Counted from the stretch's first letter, positions 54,983 to 63,469 are shown. The stretch: DNA of 64,000 bases from Actinomycetota bacterium (GCA_016870155.1 VGCE01000008.1:19698-83697); one strand, 5' to 3'. The notes: generated by a model not told the origin, from the sequence alone. Numbers and translations: made by a program.

Positions 54983-56080
54983 CTACCGGGCGGGCCCTGC
55001 GATCTCCCCCAGGCGGCGCATCTCGGCCAGCGCCTGGTCCATCACCTCGTCCATGATCTGCCCGGCGGGGCGGTCGGGGCCCGACAGCGCCGCCGCCTGT
55101 CCGGCCCACAGCGACATGTGATCCGCGTCGCCGGCCGCTGCTGCCGCCCGGCGGATATCGGCCGCGGCGGCGTTCTGCTGCGGCCACCCCATGGCCCCGG
55201 GCACCTCGAGCGCCTCGGTGAGCGCATTGGGCAGGCCCCGCGCCGGACGCCCCGACAGCGCCCGCGTGATGATGGTCTCGTCATCACGTGCCCGGCGCAG
55301 GCGGTCGCGCCAGCCCGCCGGCACGCCGGCCTCGCTCGCCACCAGGAGCGCCGTGCCCAGCTGCGCTCCCGACGCGCCGAGCGCCAGCGCCGCGGCCACG
55401 CCGGCGCCGTCCATGATGCCGCCGGTGGCCACCACCGGCACCTCCACGGCCTGCACCACCTGGCGCACCAGCGCCATGGTGCCCACCAGCGGCACCTCGC
55501 GGTCGTCGGGCACCTCGAAGCTCGACCTGTGGCCGCCGGCCTCCGCCCCCTGCGCCACCACCACGTCGGCTCCGGCATCCACCACGCGACAGGCGTCGTC
55601 CACCGTGCTCACCATCGCGATGAGCGGCGCGTCGGCGTCACGCGCGGCCTGCGCCACCACCGAGGGATCACCCAGGCCGGTGGCCACCACCCGCGCGCCG
55701 GCCTCGAGCCCCGCCTGCACGAGCTCGAGCGGCGTGGCCGGTGCGGCGCCGGGTGGCGGGGGGTGGGGAAGCCCCATGTCCTCGCGCATGAGGGCGAGCA
55801 CGCGATCCATGGCATCGGGGTCGGCGCCCGGCCTGGGGATGGCGGGGGAGATGAGCACGTTCACGCCCACGGGGGCGCCATCGGCCATCTGCACCGCGCG
55901 CGCCACGGCATCGCGCGTGGCGTCGGTGCTCATTCCCGCGAGTCCGAACACCCCCAGGCCCCCGGCACGCGACACGGCCGCCACCAGGGCGGGCGTGGTG
56001 GGCCCGCCCGCCATGCCCGCCAGCAGGATGGGCCGCGGGATTCCCAGCAGGCGCGTGAGCGGCGTGTGGATGCCGGTCAT
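54983..56080 (-). CDS. nitronate monooxygenase-like flavin enzyme
   Basis: 365 residues. TIM barrel with PRPILLAGMAGGPTTPALVAAVS, VGVNVLI, DVVVAQGAEAGGHRSSF (FMN phosphate site and catalytic His), VPVVATGGIMDGAGVAAALALGA. Oxidises nitronates such as propionate-3-nitronate, or acts as an enoyl-reductase relative. ATG overlaps the stop of the 98-residue gene upstream (ATGA). Confidence 0.88.
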   Translation of the reverse strand: MTGIHTPLTRLLGIPRPILLAGMAGGPTTPALVAAVSRAGGLGVFGLAGMSTDATRDAVARAVQMADGAPVGVNVLISPAIPRPGADPDAMDRVLALMREDMGLPHPPPPGAAPATPLELVQAGLEAGARVVATGLGDPSVVAQAARDADAPLIAMVSTVDDACRVVDAGADVVVAQGAEAGGHRSSFEVPDDREVPLVGTMALVRQVVQAVEVPVVATGGIMDGAGVAAALALGASGAQLGTALLVASEAGVPAGWRDRLRRARDDETIITRALSGRPARGLPNALTEALEVPGAMGWPQQNAAAADIRRAAAAAGDADHMSLWAGQAAALSGPDRPAGQIMDEVMDQALAEMRRLGEIAGPAR

Positions 56081-56373
56081 GCGGGCAGGGTGCCAGACCC
56101 CCCCGGCGCGCGCCGCGCCGCGGATGGCGAATGAGGAACGGGGTCCTCCCCCAGCGCCACCTTGCGGGCGATCCACCCCGCCAGGCGCCGCCGCTGGTCG
56201 TCGTCGAGCCAGTTCTCGGCCACGTGCCTCAGGCGGGCGAGGGTGTCGTCACCGGCCGCCAGCGCCTTGCTGCGTCCGGTGCGCAGGGCGATCCAGCCGA
56301 TGAGACGATCGGCCTGGTCCTCGCTCATCGTGAGCGCGGCCACGCGGATGATGTCGTCCACCGAGTCCCCCAT
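56077..56373 (-). CDS. small helical protein of unknown function
   Basis: 98 residues, ATG nine nt after a minus-strand TAGAGT box. Two related helical segments (SEDQADRLIGWIALRTGRSK and DDDQRRRLAGWIARKVALGE) look like an internal duplication. A Pro/Ser/Ala tail overlaps the monooxygenase start. Function unknown. Confidence 0.55.
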   Translation of the reverse strand: MGDSVDDIIRVAALTMSEDQADRLIGWIALRTGRSKALAAGDDTLARLRHVAENWLDDDQRRRLAGWIARKVALGEDPVPHSPSAARRAPGGSGTLPA

Positions 56374-56405
56374 GCGGGGCGCACTCTAGCGAACGTATGT
56401 TCGTA

Positions 56406-57677
56406 TCATCCCGCGGTGGGCGCGCGGCGCAGGCCGGCGATCCACCGGGCGATCGCCTGCATCCATCGCGCACACGCTGCGTACTCGATGAGCAGCACCC
56501 AGATGGCCAGGGCGATGAGCGCGACGGCCCAGGTCCATCCCGTGATGTTGGGCACCAGCATGATGGCGAGGATGGTGAGCACCACGCCCGCGATCTCGAG
56601 GTGCGGGCGGTAGCGGCGCGCGAACTCCGTGACCCGCCCGGCGCCCTTGCGCTCGCCCGCGCGCAGGTCGCGGGCGCGATCGGCGATCCACCCACGGGCG
56701 TAGCCTGCCGGCTTGTCCGGGCCGAAGAGCCAGAGCACGAAGCTGACGATGGCGGTGAGGAGCACGATGAGCAGCGTCTGGTCCACCAGTTCAACAGTGG
56801 CGGTCGAGAGGATTGCACCCACCACGTCCTGCTGCGGACCCTCCTGGACGAGGCTGGTGATCACTGAGCGCGCGATGCGGGTGGCGATGACCGCGATCGC
56901 CGTGCCCACGATGATGGCGATCATCGTGCGCAACGCCGCCGGGCGGCGCTCGCGTGCCGTGAAGATGCCCGTGATCAGCAGCACGAGGAAGAGCAGCGGC
57001 AGCAGCCATGACATCAGCCAGATCAGGTTGATGGCCTGCTGGATGGTGACCACGTAGTCGGCCTCCACCAGGACGATCTTCTTGTACGACTCCGGCGGCG
57101 GCGGCAGGAACTTCGCGAGCGGGCCCAGGAGTTCCTCGGCCTTTGCGCGGGCGCCCTGCGCGATCACCTGTGTGTTGAGCACGATGGCGTCGTCCTGGAA
57201 CTCGAACACGCCGGTGCCGTCATCCACGAGCTTGACGATCTCCTCGCTCAGCCGGCCCGACAGCGCCTCGGCGACCTGCTGGCCCGCGCCCGAGTTGAGG
57301 TACGACTGCACGGCGTTGGCCACCTGGTTGCGCACCGTGGATCCGATCGCGGCGGCGAGCAGGCTCTTCTCGGGGTCGCTGATGGGCAGCGGGGCCACCA
57401 CGCGCTCGGCCAGGGAGTCGGCCCGGTCCGCGGGCAGCAGCTCGTCCCTGACGAGGCCACCAACCTTCTCGGCGAGGAGGCCTTGGCCCTCCACCGTGAG
57501 CGCCGCGGCCACGTAGCCGTCGGGGCTGAACGCCGTTGTGCGCATCCACACGAAAAGGCTTCCCAGCACCAGGCACAGCACGGCCAGCGCCAGGAGTACG
57601 AATGAGATGACGCCGCGCCAGCGCCGGGGGTCGCGGGAGACGATTGCCGCATCGGATGGGCTGGCGACCTCGGCGAT
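56406..57677 (-). CDS. integral membrane protein with large extracytoplasmic domain
   Basis: 423 residues if it begins at ATC 57675-57677, exactly 6 nt after a minus-strand TAACAT box; the first canonical start (GTG 57581) falls inside the first membrane helix (VISFVLLALAVLCLVLGSLF). A large loop (about 50-195, Val/Leu/Glu-rich) is followed by five or more helices and a C-terminal Trp-rich region. I do not recognise the family. A stop codon lies just upstream of the ATC, so no other start exists. Confidence 0.65.
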   Translation of the reverse strand: MAEVASPSDAAIVSRDPRRWRGVISFVLLALAVLCLVLGSLFVWMRTTAFSPDGYVAAALTVEGQGLLAEKVGGLVRDELLPADRADSLAERVVAPLPISDPEKSLLAAAIGSTVRNQVANAVQSYLNSGAGQQVAEALSGRLSEEIVKLVDDGTGVFEFQDDAIVLNTQVIAQGARAKAEELLGPLAKFLPPPPESYKKIVLVEADYVVTIQQAINLIWLMSWLLPLLFLVLLITGIFTARERRPAALRTMIAIIVGTAIAVIATRIARSVITSLVQEGPQQDVVGAILSTATVELVDQTLLIVLLTAIVSFVLWLFGPDKPAGYARGWIADRARDLRAGERKGAGRVTEFARRYRPHLEIAGVVLTILAIMLVPNITGWTWAVALIALAIWVLLIEYAACARWMQAIARWIAGLRRAPTAG

Positions 57678-57799
57678 GGGAGGATGTTACCCGGCCGTGC
57701 GGACCACTTTGCGAGACGGCGTTGCACGATGGAACCCGGGTTCGGGCATGCCCCCGGGGGCCGCGCTACGGTGTAAGCCAACGGTCAGGAGGTGAGGTG

Positions 57800-57997
57800 G
57801 TGAGCAGCGAAGTTCCCACACGGCGCCAGATGAGTCCCGATGAAGAACTCGAGCGCGCGATGGCCGATTACCTGCGCGTATCGCGCGGAGCCCACCTCTA
57901 CGCAAGCGAGGACGAGCACCTCCGGGCCGAGCAGGCCGCGTGGGATCGCCTCATCGCGGCGCGCGACCTGGTCGAGACGGCGGGCGCCGCCTCTTAG
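57800..57997 (+). CDS. small acidic protein
   Basis: 65 residues, GTG 7 nt after a perfect AGGAGG (one of the strongest Shine-Dalgarno sites in the window). SPDEELERAMADYLRVSRGAH and DEHLRAEQAAWDRLIAARDL predict two helices. Overlaps the convergent enolase-type gene by 4 nt. Function unknown. Confidence 0.6.
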   Translation: MSSEVPTRRQMSPDEELERAMADYLRVSRGAHLYASEDEHLRAEQAAWDRLIAARDLVETAGAAS

Positions 57998-59184
57998 CCG
58001 GCGGGGCGCCCGGCGCCAGCCGGGTGCCAGCGGAATCCCGTGGCTGTGGGCGCAGGCGCCAGCGGGCTCACGGGCAGGCCCGTGCGCGGCGGGGAGTGGA
58101 AGTCCACGGGCGAGGTGTCGTTGGGCGCGTCGGGGTGGAACAGCGACGCCAGGTACTGGATCTGCCCGCGGCCCGGCCCCAGTTCGTACTGCCCGCCGCC
58201 GTAGGCGCCAAGGCCGTGCGCGCGGATGTGGTCGTACACGGCGAAGAGGCCCTCGACCGAGCCGATGCGCGAGGGCTTCACATTCAGGGCGCGCGGGGCG
58301 ATGGGCAGCTCCTCGATGTCGGCCACGTCGTGCAGCGGGGCATCCCAGGTGACGCGGTCCTCCGCGCCGGCCAGCGCGATGCGCGTGCGGTCGTCCACGC
58401 GCGGGTCCTCCAGCCAGGCGTCCGGGAACTCCTCGGCCACCATCGCGTACAGGCCGGGGTCGGCGCCTGGGTCCACCACCCTGCCCGAGTAGTGGCCCTT
58501 GAGGTCGACGGTCTCCACGCGTGCCCCGTCGGCCAGCGCGTGCGCCACCTCGCGGGTCCACGACGGCGTGGCATCCACCTTGAACCCGATGCCGGGCGCG
58601 GCCTCGGCCCATGCCAGCACGCGCCCGGGGTCGGGCGGCTCGCCCAGTCCGGTGGAGATGATGAACTCCACTGCGCTGGGGTCGATGTCAAGCACGCGCC
58701 ACAGCGGCTCGCCCGCCTGTCGCAGCGCCAGGTCGAGGGCGGCGCTCTCGAAGGCCCAGCGACGGTATCGGCGGCTGGGCGGCCAGGCGGGCGCAGCAGC
58801 GGGGAAGAGGTCCATCGCGCCCAGGGCCACCGAGAGCGAGTGGATGGTCCAGTCGCCCGAGAGGTCGGGCGGCCCGGCCTGCTGGAACGCCGTGGCCTCG
58901 TCGGCCTCGTAGGTGACGTCCTCGCCCAGCCCCTCGTACCCGAGCCCCACGAGGCGCACCACGGTGGTGACCCGCGCGAACTCGGGCGAGACCGGCAACT
59001 CGAGGCGCTCGAGGTGCGCGTCCTCGACGGTGAGGGGCAGGGCGTGCAGCCGCCCGTACAGGCTCACCCCGCGCCACCCCCGCGCGCGCCGTGCGGCGCG
59101 CAGGGCGCGCCGCGAACCCCCGGCACCCGCGGCCCGCATGACGGTGGCACCGTGCCTTCGCTGATGGGCGGTCGCACCATGCAC
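57994..59184 (-). CDS. enolase-superfamily protein (mandelate racemase/muconate lactonising-like)
   Basis: Up to 396 residues. The basic N-terminus is dubious; homology starts near VSLYGRLHALPLTVED, so GTG 59067 may be the real start. The barrel has GIGFKVDATPSW, VDLKGHYSG, WLEDPRVDD and RALNVKPSRIGSVEGL (second Lys). Metal-dependent acid-sugar or dipeptide-type enzyme; a specific reaction cannot be assigned. Confidence 0.75.
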   Translation of the reverse strand: MHGATAHQRRHGATVMRAAGAGGSRRALRAARRARGWRGVSLYGRLHALPLTVEDAHLERLELPVSPEFARVTTVVRLVGLGYEGLGEDVTYEADEATAFQQAGPPDLSGDWTIHSLSVALGAMDLFPAAAPAWPPSRRYRRWAFESAALDLALRQAGEPLWRVLDIDPSAVEFIISTGLGEPPDPGRVLAWAEAAPGIGFKVDATPSWTREVAHALADGARVETVDLKGHYSGRVVDPGADPGLYAMVAEEFPDAWLEDPRVDDRTRIALAGAEDRVTWDAPLHDVADIEELPIAPRALNVKPSRIGSVEGLFAVYDHIRAHGLGAYGGGQYELGPGRGQIQYLASLFHPDAPNDTSPVDFHSPPRTGLPVSPLAPAPTATGFRWHPAGAGRPAG

Positions 59185-59221
59185 TCAGCCTACCGGCGCG
59201 CTGCCGCGATACGTTCCGGGG

Positions 59222-59419
59222 GTGCCCGACGACCCGGAGATCATCATTCGCAATGCGCATGGCGCCGTGGCCGGCCGCATTTCACGTGCGCAGGATGGAT
59301 CGGTGACCGTCGAGGTGATCGACGAGGAGTCACGCTGGCTCGTGGAACTCGCGGCCGAGCGCGCCGGGGCCCCCGCGCGCCCCCGCCCGCGCCCCTCGTG
59401 CAGCCCGCCCGAGCGGTGA
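59222..59419 (+). CDS. small hypothetical protein
   Basis: 65 residues, GTG six nt after TACGTT. A short beta-rich part (EIIIRNAHGAVAGRIS, GSVTVEVIDEES) ends in a Pro/Arg-rich tail. Divergent from the enolase-superfamily gene. Function unknown. Confidence 0.5.
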   Translation: MPDDPEIIIRNAHGAVAGRISRAQDGSVTVEVIDEESRWLVELAAERAGAPARPRPRPSCSPPER

Positions 59420-59453
59420 CCCGCGGGGCCGCTGCCCGGGGAGTGACAGTCAC

Positions 59454-59478
59454 AACCCTCAATCCCAACTTGAGGGTT
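59454..59478. promoter_or_regulatory. inverted repeat, candidate operator or weak terminator
   Basis: AACCCTCAA, 7-nt spacer, TTGAGGGTT: 9-bp perfect dyad, followed by TA. It lies 35 nt after the small gene and 44 nt before the next start. The symmetric shape would suit a dimeric regulator; the following TTTA would also fit a weak terminator. The rest of 59420-59522 shows nothing. Confidence 0.4.
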
Positions 59479-59522
59479 TAGCGCCCGGATTTCCCCTCAC
59501 CTCCGCCTTTCCGGCTCTGGCA

Positions 59523-59807
59523 ATGCCGGCACCGGACCCATACGGTGCCCCGTCCATGGCAAGGGCACTCACATCCGACCTCGTCCAGATCGCCCTGCTC
59601 GAGGTGGCAGCGGTCCCCGGCGGAATCCCGCGCAGCGTGTTGTGGGCGGCCGTGGCCGCGCGCCTGGCCGAGATGGATCCCGCCGCGCCGCTGCCCGAGC
59701 CCGACCGCGTGCTGAGCGCGCTCGGCATGTGCATCGTGCGCGGCCAGCTGGATGAGGTAGACGGCTGCGTAATGGTGGCCTCCGGACCCGCCTCGGTCAG
59801 CGCCTGA
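59523..59807 (+). CDS. hypothetical protein
   Basis: 94 residues (ATG 59523, or ATG 59556 giving 83). Helical: LVQIALLEVAAVPGGIPRSV, WAAVAARLAEMD, VLSALGMCIVRGQ. The size and helix pattern would fit a winged-helix-like domain, but this is only an impression. It precedes a gene with an excisionase-like HTH by 38 nt. Confidence 0.5.
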   Translation: MPAPDPYGAPSMARALTSDLVQIALLEVAAVPGGIPRSVLWAAVAARLAEMDPAAPLPEPDRVLSALGMCIVRGQLDEVDGCVMVASGPASVSA

Positions 59808-59845
59808 GGGCAGGGGCGCCGTCCAGCGCGGCGAAATCACCAGAC

Positions 59846-60280
59846 GTGGATCCCGACCGCGTGATCTCCCTCACCGATGCCGCCCTGCTCGCCGGGTGCT
59901 CGCGCAAGTCGCTCGAGCGGCGCGTGGAGCGTGGAGCCCTCGACGCGACGCACGATGACGACGGTCGGCGGGCCGTGCGGGTGGCCGACCTCATGCGCGC
60001 GGGGCTCGTGGTGCTGGTGCCCGCGGGGGCCGACGGCGGGGTGGATCCCCGTCGGCTGGCGGACGCCCACGCCCACGCCGACGCGCTGCAGTCGGCGCTT
60101 TCCGCCACCGAGGCCGCGCTTGCGCGAAGCCGCGACGAGGCCGGCCTGCTGCGCCAGCGGGTGATGGACGCCGAGAGCCGGGCCGCCATGGCCGAGGATG
60201 AGCTCACGCGCGTGCTGCTGGGCGCCGAGCCCACCGGACGCCGCGGCCGTCGCGGCAACCTGCGGCTCCGCACCACCTAG
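59846..60280 (+). CDS. excisionase/MerR-like HTH protein with coiled coil
   Basis: 144 residues, GTG start. ISLTDAALLAGCSRKSLERR followed by VERGALDATHDDDGRRAVRV is the winged HTH of excisionase-type (HTH_17) proteins. A long coiled coil (DALQSALSATEAALARSRDE to AMAEDELTRVL) follows. Likely DNA-binding dimer. No integrase is nearby, so it is a regulator rather than a phage excisionase. Confidence 0.7.
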   Translation: MDPDRVISLTDAALLAGCSRKSLERRVERGALDATHDDDGRRAVRVADLMRAGLVVLVPAGADGGVDPRRLADAHAHADALQSALSATEAALARSRDEAGLLRQRVMDAESRAAMAEDELTRVLLGAEPTGRRGRRGNLRLRTT

Positions 60281-60336
60281 TCGCACCACCCGGGGCACCC
60301 CCGGGAACCCGCGGACCTGCCGCAGGGGCCCGTGAC

Positions 60337-60807
60337 CTAAAGGGCGCCGACCGCCGCGAGCATGGCCCAGAGCGTGATGGGGGTTCCGAAGTCGCTGATG
60401 ATGATCACGCTGTTCCCGGGCGCGTAGTTGCGGTCGCGCACCATTTCGATGAGGTGGTTCACGCCCGCGAGGAACAGGAACGCCGTGGTGGGGATCGCCA
60501 CGGCGATCCAGGCCTCAGACCCCTGGTAGGTGGCCCAGATGCCGGCGATGCCCAGGCCCAGGCTCACGAAGCCGATCTCGTACTGGAAGCCGTTGGTCTG
60601 CCAGCCGATCGATGCCGCCGTGCGCCGCGCGAGCACGGTGTGCATCACCGCCGACACGAGGAAGACGATGCCGACCGGCATGAAGAGCGTCCAGTGCAGC
60701 ACCAGTTCGTCCCAGGAGGCACCGGCGGATGCCCCCGGCGCGGACACCCCGGCGAGCCCGAGGATCCACGCCACCAGAAGCGTCAGGGGGATTATGACGA
60801 CGCCCAT
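60337..60807 (-). CDS. four-helix membrane protein, DUF6790-like
   Basis: 156 residues from ATG 60807, six nt after a minus-strand TAGGCT box. Helices VVIIPLTLLVAWILGLAG, FMPVGIVFLVSAVMH, the IGWQTNGFQYEIGFVSLGLG segment with conserved Gln-Tyr-Glu, and a C-terminal ISDFGTPITLWAML. Matches the pattern I associate with DUF6790. Function unknown. Confidence 0.65.
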   Translation of the reverse strand: MGVVIIPLTLLVAWILGLAGVSAPGASAGASWDELVLHWTLFMPVGIVFLVSAVMHTVLARRTAASIGWQTNGFQYEIGFVSLGLGIAGIWATYQGSEAWIAVAIPTTAFLFLAGVNHLIEMVRDRNYAPGNSVIIISDFGTPITLWAMLAAVGAL

Positions 60808-60816
60808 GTGCATAGC

Positions 60817-61692
60817 CTACGTAAGCAGCCCGAGGAGGCCTCGGGCGGTCTCCTCCGGCGCCTCCTCGGCGAGGAAGTGTCCGGAGTCGAGGGCGCGACC
60901 GCGCACGTCCATCCCCTCGTCCATCCACGTGCCGAGGACGTCGTAGATGCGGTGCATGGCGCCCTTGGCGCCCCACAGCACCAGCAGGGGGCAGGCGATG
61001 CGCGTGTGGGCATCTGCGGCGTCGTGCTCGAGGTCGATGGTGGCAGCTGCCCGGTAGTCCTCGCACTGGGCGTGGATGGTGGCCGGGTCGTCGAAGGCCT
61101 CCTCGTAGGCCGCCAGCGCATCGGGATCGAACACGAACCCCGGGGCCGCCCACCGGCGAAGCGTCTCGTCGAGCCACCAGCGCGGGTCGCTGCCGATCAT
61201 GTGCTCGGGCAGGCCGTCGGGCTGGATGAGGAAGAACCAGTGGTAGTAGGCCGTGGCCATGGCCTGATCGGTGGTGGCGAACACCTTTGCGGTGGGCACG
61301 ATGTCCAGCACCGCCGCCGCTGTGACGCGATCGGGGTGGTCCAGGCACAGCCGGCGCGTGACGCGTCCGCCGCGATCGTGCCCGGCCACGGCGAAGCGGT
61401 CGAACCCCAGCGCCTGCATCGCCTCCACCTGGTCCTGCGCCATGGCGCGCTTGCAGTACCCGGCGTGGTCGTCGCCCGACTCCGGGCGCCCGCTGTGGCC
61501 GTATCCGCGCAGGTCGGCGCACACCACGGTGAAGTGCTCGGCCAGCATGGGGGCCACCCGGTGCCACATGGCCATGGTCTGCGGAAAGCCATGCAGCAGG
61601 AGCAGTGGCGGGCCGGAGCCCGCCACTGCCACCGCGATGTCCGTGCCGGTCACGCCGATCACCGATCGGTCGAACCCGGCGAGAGGGGTCAC
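60817..61692 (-). CDS. haloacetate dehalogenase-like alpha/beta hydrolase
   Basis: 291 residues, GTG in a GTGA overlap with the cyclophilin gene. LLLHGFPQTMAMWHRVAP, CADLRGYGHSGRP, nucleophile AVAGHDRGGRVTRRL (Asp), AYYHWFFLIQPDGLPE, CEDYRAAATIDLEHDAAD and SGHFLAEEAPEE (His) match fluoroacetate/haloacetate dehalogenases closely. Predicted to hydrolyse C-halogen bonds of haloacids. The true substrate may differ. Confidence 0.82.
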   Translation of the reverse strand: MTPLAGFDRSVIGVTGTDIAVAVAGSGPPLLLLHGFPQTMAMWHRVAPMLAEHFTVVCADLRGYGHSGRPESGDDHAGYCKRAMAQDQVEAMQALGFDRFAVAGHDRGGRVTRRLCLDHPDRVTAAAVLDIVPTAKVFATTDQAMATAYYHWFFLIQPDGLPEHMIGSDPRWWLDETLRRWAAPGFVFDPDALAAYEEAFDDPATIHAQCEDYRAAATIDLEHDAADAHTRIACPLLVLWGAKGAMHRIYDVLGTWMDEGMDVRGRALDSGHFLAEEAPEETARGLLGLLT

Positions 61693-62351
61693 TTCGCGCC
61701 CTTCTCCATGATCGTGACCTTCTCGATCGTCACGGGCGGGTCGGGCGCCTCGGTGCCGGGTGCGGCCATGGTGGAGATCTTGTCCGCTACGTCCTGGCCC
61801 TTGGTCACCTGCCCGAACAGCGAGTAGTTGGGCGGCAGCGATGCGCCCTGCTGGCCGGTGACGATGAAGAACTGCGATCCGTTGGTGTTGGGGCCGGCGT
61901 TCGCCATGGCCACCGACCCGATCTTGTACTGGCCGGCCTCAGGCAGCTCATCCTGGAACTGATACCCGGGGCCGCCCTCGCCGGTGCCCTCAGGGTCACC
62001 GCCCTGGATGACGAAGTCGGGGATGACCCGGTGGAAGGTGAGGCCGTCGTAGAAGCCTTGCTTGGCAAGGAACACGAAGTTGTTGACGGTCGTGGGGGCT
62101 TGCTTGGGGTCGAGGGCGATCTGGATGTCGCCCTCCGAAGTGGAGAGGTCCGCCGAGTAGGAGGCGTTCTCGTCGATGGTCATCTTGGGCGCCGAGGACC
62201 AGCTCTTCGCTGCCCCTGCGTCGCCGCCCGTGGTGCTCGCCGCGACGGTGTCGGCGCCCGATGAGGCGCTGTCCGACGATCCGCAGCCCGCGATGAGCGG
62301 GACGGCGAGGATGGTTGCTGCTGCAGTGGCGGTGGCGATAAGTCGTCTCAT
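61689..62351 (-). CDS. cyclophilin-type peptidyl-prolyl isomerase lipoprotein
   Basis: 220 residues, ATG seven nt after a minus-strand TATCCT box. Lipobox LAVPLIAGCGSS, a Ser/Ala/Thr linker, then cyclophilin: LTFHRVIPDFVIQGGDPEGTG (catalytic Arg, Phe, Gln), NGSQFFIVTG and YSLFGQVTKGQDV. Folds exported proteins at the outer face of the membrane. Operon with the dehalogenase-like gene. Confidence 0.92.
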   Translation of the reverse strand: MRRLIATATAAATILAVPLIAGCGSSDSASSGADTVAASTTGGDAGAAKSWSSAPKMTIDENASYSADLSTSEGDIQIALDPKQAPTTVNNFVFLAKQGFYDGLTFHRVIPDFVIQGGDPEGTGEGGPGYQFQDELPEAGQYKIGSVAMANAGPNTNGSQFFIVTGQQGASLPPNYSLFGQVTKGQDVADKISTMAAPGTEAPDPPVTIEKVTIMEKGAK

Positions 62352-62405
62352 GGGTCCGAGGATACCTGTCACGGTGGCGCGGCCCGATCGCCGGGGTAGG
62401 ATCAA

Positions 62406-62885
62406 ATGACGGTGACCCACCAACCATCCTCGATGCCGTCACAGGTGATCCCGACCCGCGCTGCACGCGTGCTTCGCGCCCCTGGCGCTCGCGAGTTCGC
62501 GCCCGTGCCGGCGCTCATGCGAGCGGCCATGATCGTGGTGTGCGTCGTGCTGGCACTCTGGCTCGCCCTCGCGCTGGCGGCGCCGGCCGCCGCGCACTCC
62601 GGTGCCCCCATGAGCTCACCGGTCGCCGGCGCGGTGGTGGCGTCGCTGCCCACCACCGTGACCATCACCTTCGACGGCCGTCTGGCGCGGGTGATCGGGG
62701 TGAGGGTGATCGACGCGAAGGGATCCGACCACGTGACGTCGGCCAGGCTGGATCCCCGCAACGCCACGCGGGTGCTGGTGCGCACCGCGCGCCCTGTGGC
62801 CGGCCGCTACACGGTGCGCTGGCAGGTGCGCTCAGAGGACGGCCACGCGCAGTCGGGCACGTTCTCGTTCCGCGCCCGCCGCTAG
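62406..62885 (+). CDS. CopC-domain copper-binding secreted protein
   Basis: 159 residues; ATG 62406 lies 3 nt after TAGGAT (internal ATG 62517 is possible). The signal helix MIVVCVVLALWLALALAAP ends before AHSGAPMSSPVAG, the N-terminal His of mature CopC. VTITFDGRL and the C-terminal VRSEDGHAQSGTFSF (second copper ligand region) follow. Binds Cu(II) outside the cell. The usual CopD partner is not adjacent. Confidence 0.82.
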   Translation: MTVTHQPSSMPSQVIPTRAARVLRAPGAREFAPVPALMRAAMIVVCVVLALWLALALAAPAAAHSGAPMSSPVAGAVVASLPTTVTITFDGRLARVIGVRVIDAKGSDHVTSARLDPRNATRVLVRTARPVAGRYTVRWQVRSEDGHAQSGTFSFRARR

Positions 62886-63085
62886 CGCTGCCCCGCCCCC
62901 CGGGCGGCGACCTGCGCCAGCACCACCACCAGCGCGACGATCCATCCCCACACGGGAATCATGAGGCCAAGGGGCAGCCCCACCAGCGCCACGCCCGACA
63001 CCACCGCATGGGCGCGGCGCAGGGGTATGCAACCGGCCGCGAGGAACGCCGCCGAGAGCGGCACGCCGATGAGGGCCACCATCAT
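62882..63085 (-). CDS. small two-helix membrane protein
   Basis: 67 residues from ATG 63085 (or 63082). Hydrophobic: VALIGVPLSAAFLAAGCI, then AVVSGVALVGLPLGLMIPVW and GWIVALVVVLAQVAARG. The stop overlaps that of the CopC gene by 4 nt. Function unknown. The DNA upstream on this strand has coding-like bias in another frame. Confidence 0.55.
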   Translation of the reverse strand: MMVALIGVPLSAAFLAAGCIPLRRAHAVVSGVALVGLPLGLMIPVWGWIVALVVVLAQVAARGAGQR

Positions 63086-63248
63086 GTACCGGCCACCAGT
63101 CGATCGAAAACGGCGTGCTGGTGGCATTGCTGACGGTGAACTTGGCGACGCGATACCCGAAGGCGGGACTGACGAGGCCGAGCGCGCCGGGGTCACCGAT
63201 GATAGGGCGACGAAACATCACGGGGAACCCCACACGTAGGGGTTGAGT

Positions 63249-63268
63249 CCCGAACCTACCGGTTCGGG
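63249..63268 (-). terminator. hairpin downstream of tRNA-Gly(TCC)
   Basis: CCCGAACC, TACC loop, GGTTCGGG: perfect 8-bp stem ending 17 nt from the tRNA 3' end on the minus strand. No U-tract follows. Confidence 0.4.
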
Positions 63269-63284
63269 GGGTTGGGGCGGCGAG

Positions 63285-63355
63285 AGCGGGTGAACGGAAT
63301 CGAACCGTCATCAGAAGCTTGGAAGGCTCCTGCTCTACCGTTGAGCTACACCCGC
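63285..63355 (-). tRNA. tRNA-Gly (anticodon TCC)
   Basis: On the minus strand the acceptor GCGGGTG pairs perfectly with CACCCGC; D arm AGCTCAACGGTAGAGC, anticodon stem GGAGC/GCTTC (one G-U) around CTTCCAA gives anticodon TCC, T arm GGTTCGATTCC. 71 nt including discriminator T; CCA is not encoded. Confidence 0.95.
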
Positions 63356-63469
63356 ATGCGCCCGGCAGCCTAGCCGGTGCCCGGTCGGCCCTGAACCCGC
63401 GTAGCAGGTGAGGTCGCCCTTGCGGAGCACCAAGTCCCCTGCATACGGCCCCCATCCTCAGGAGAGTTG

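Noticed and set aside
59454..59478. HspR HAIR operator
   Set aside because: HAIR is CTTGAGT-N7-ACTCAAG; here the half-sites are in the opposite orientation (CCCTCAA-N7-TTGAGGG).
63285..63355. tRNA attachment site with an integrated element
   Set aside because: No integrase gene and no duplicate of the tRNA 3' end was seen nearby; the disturbed frames around it may have other causes.
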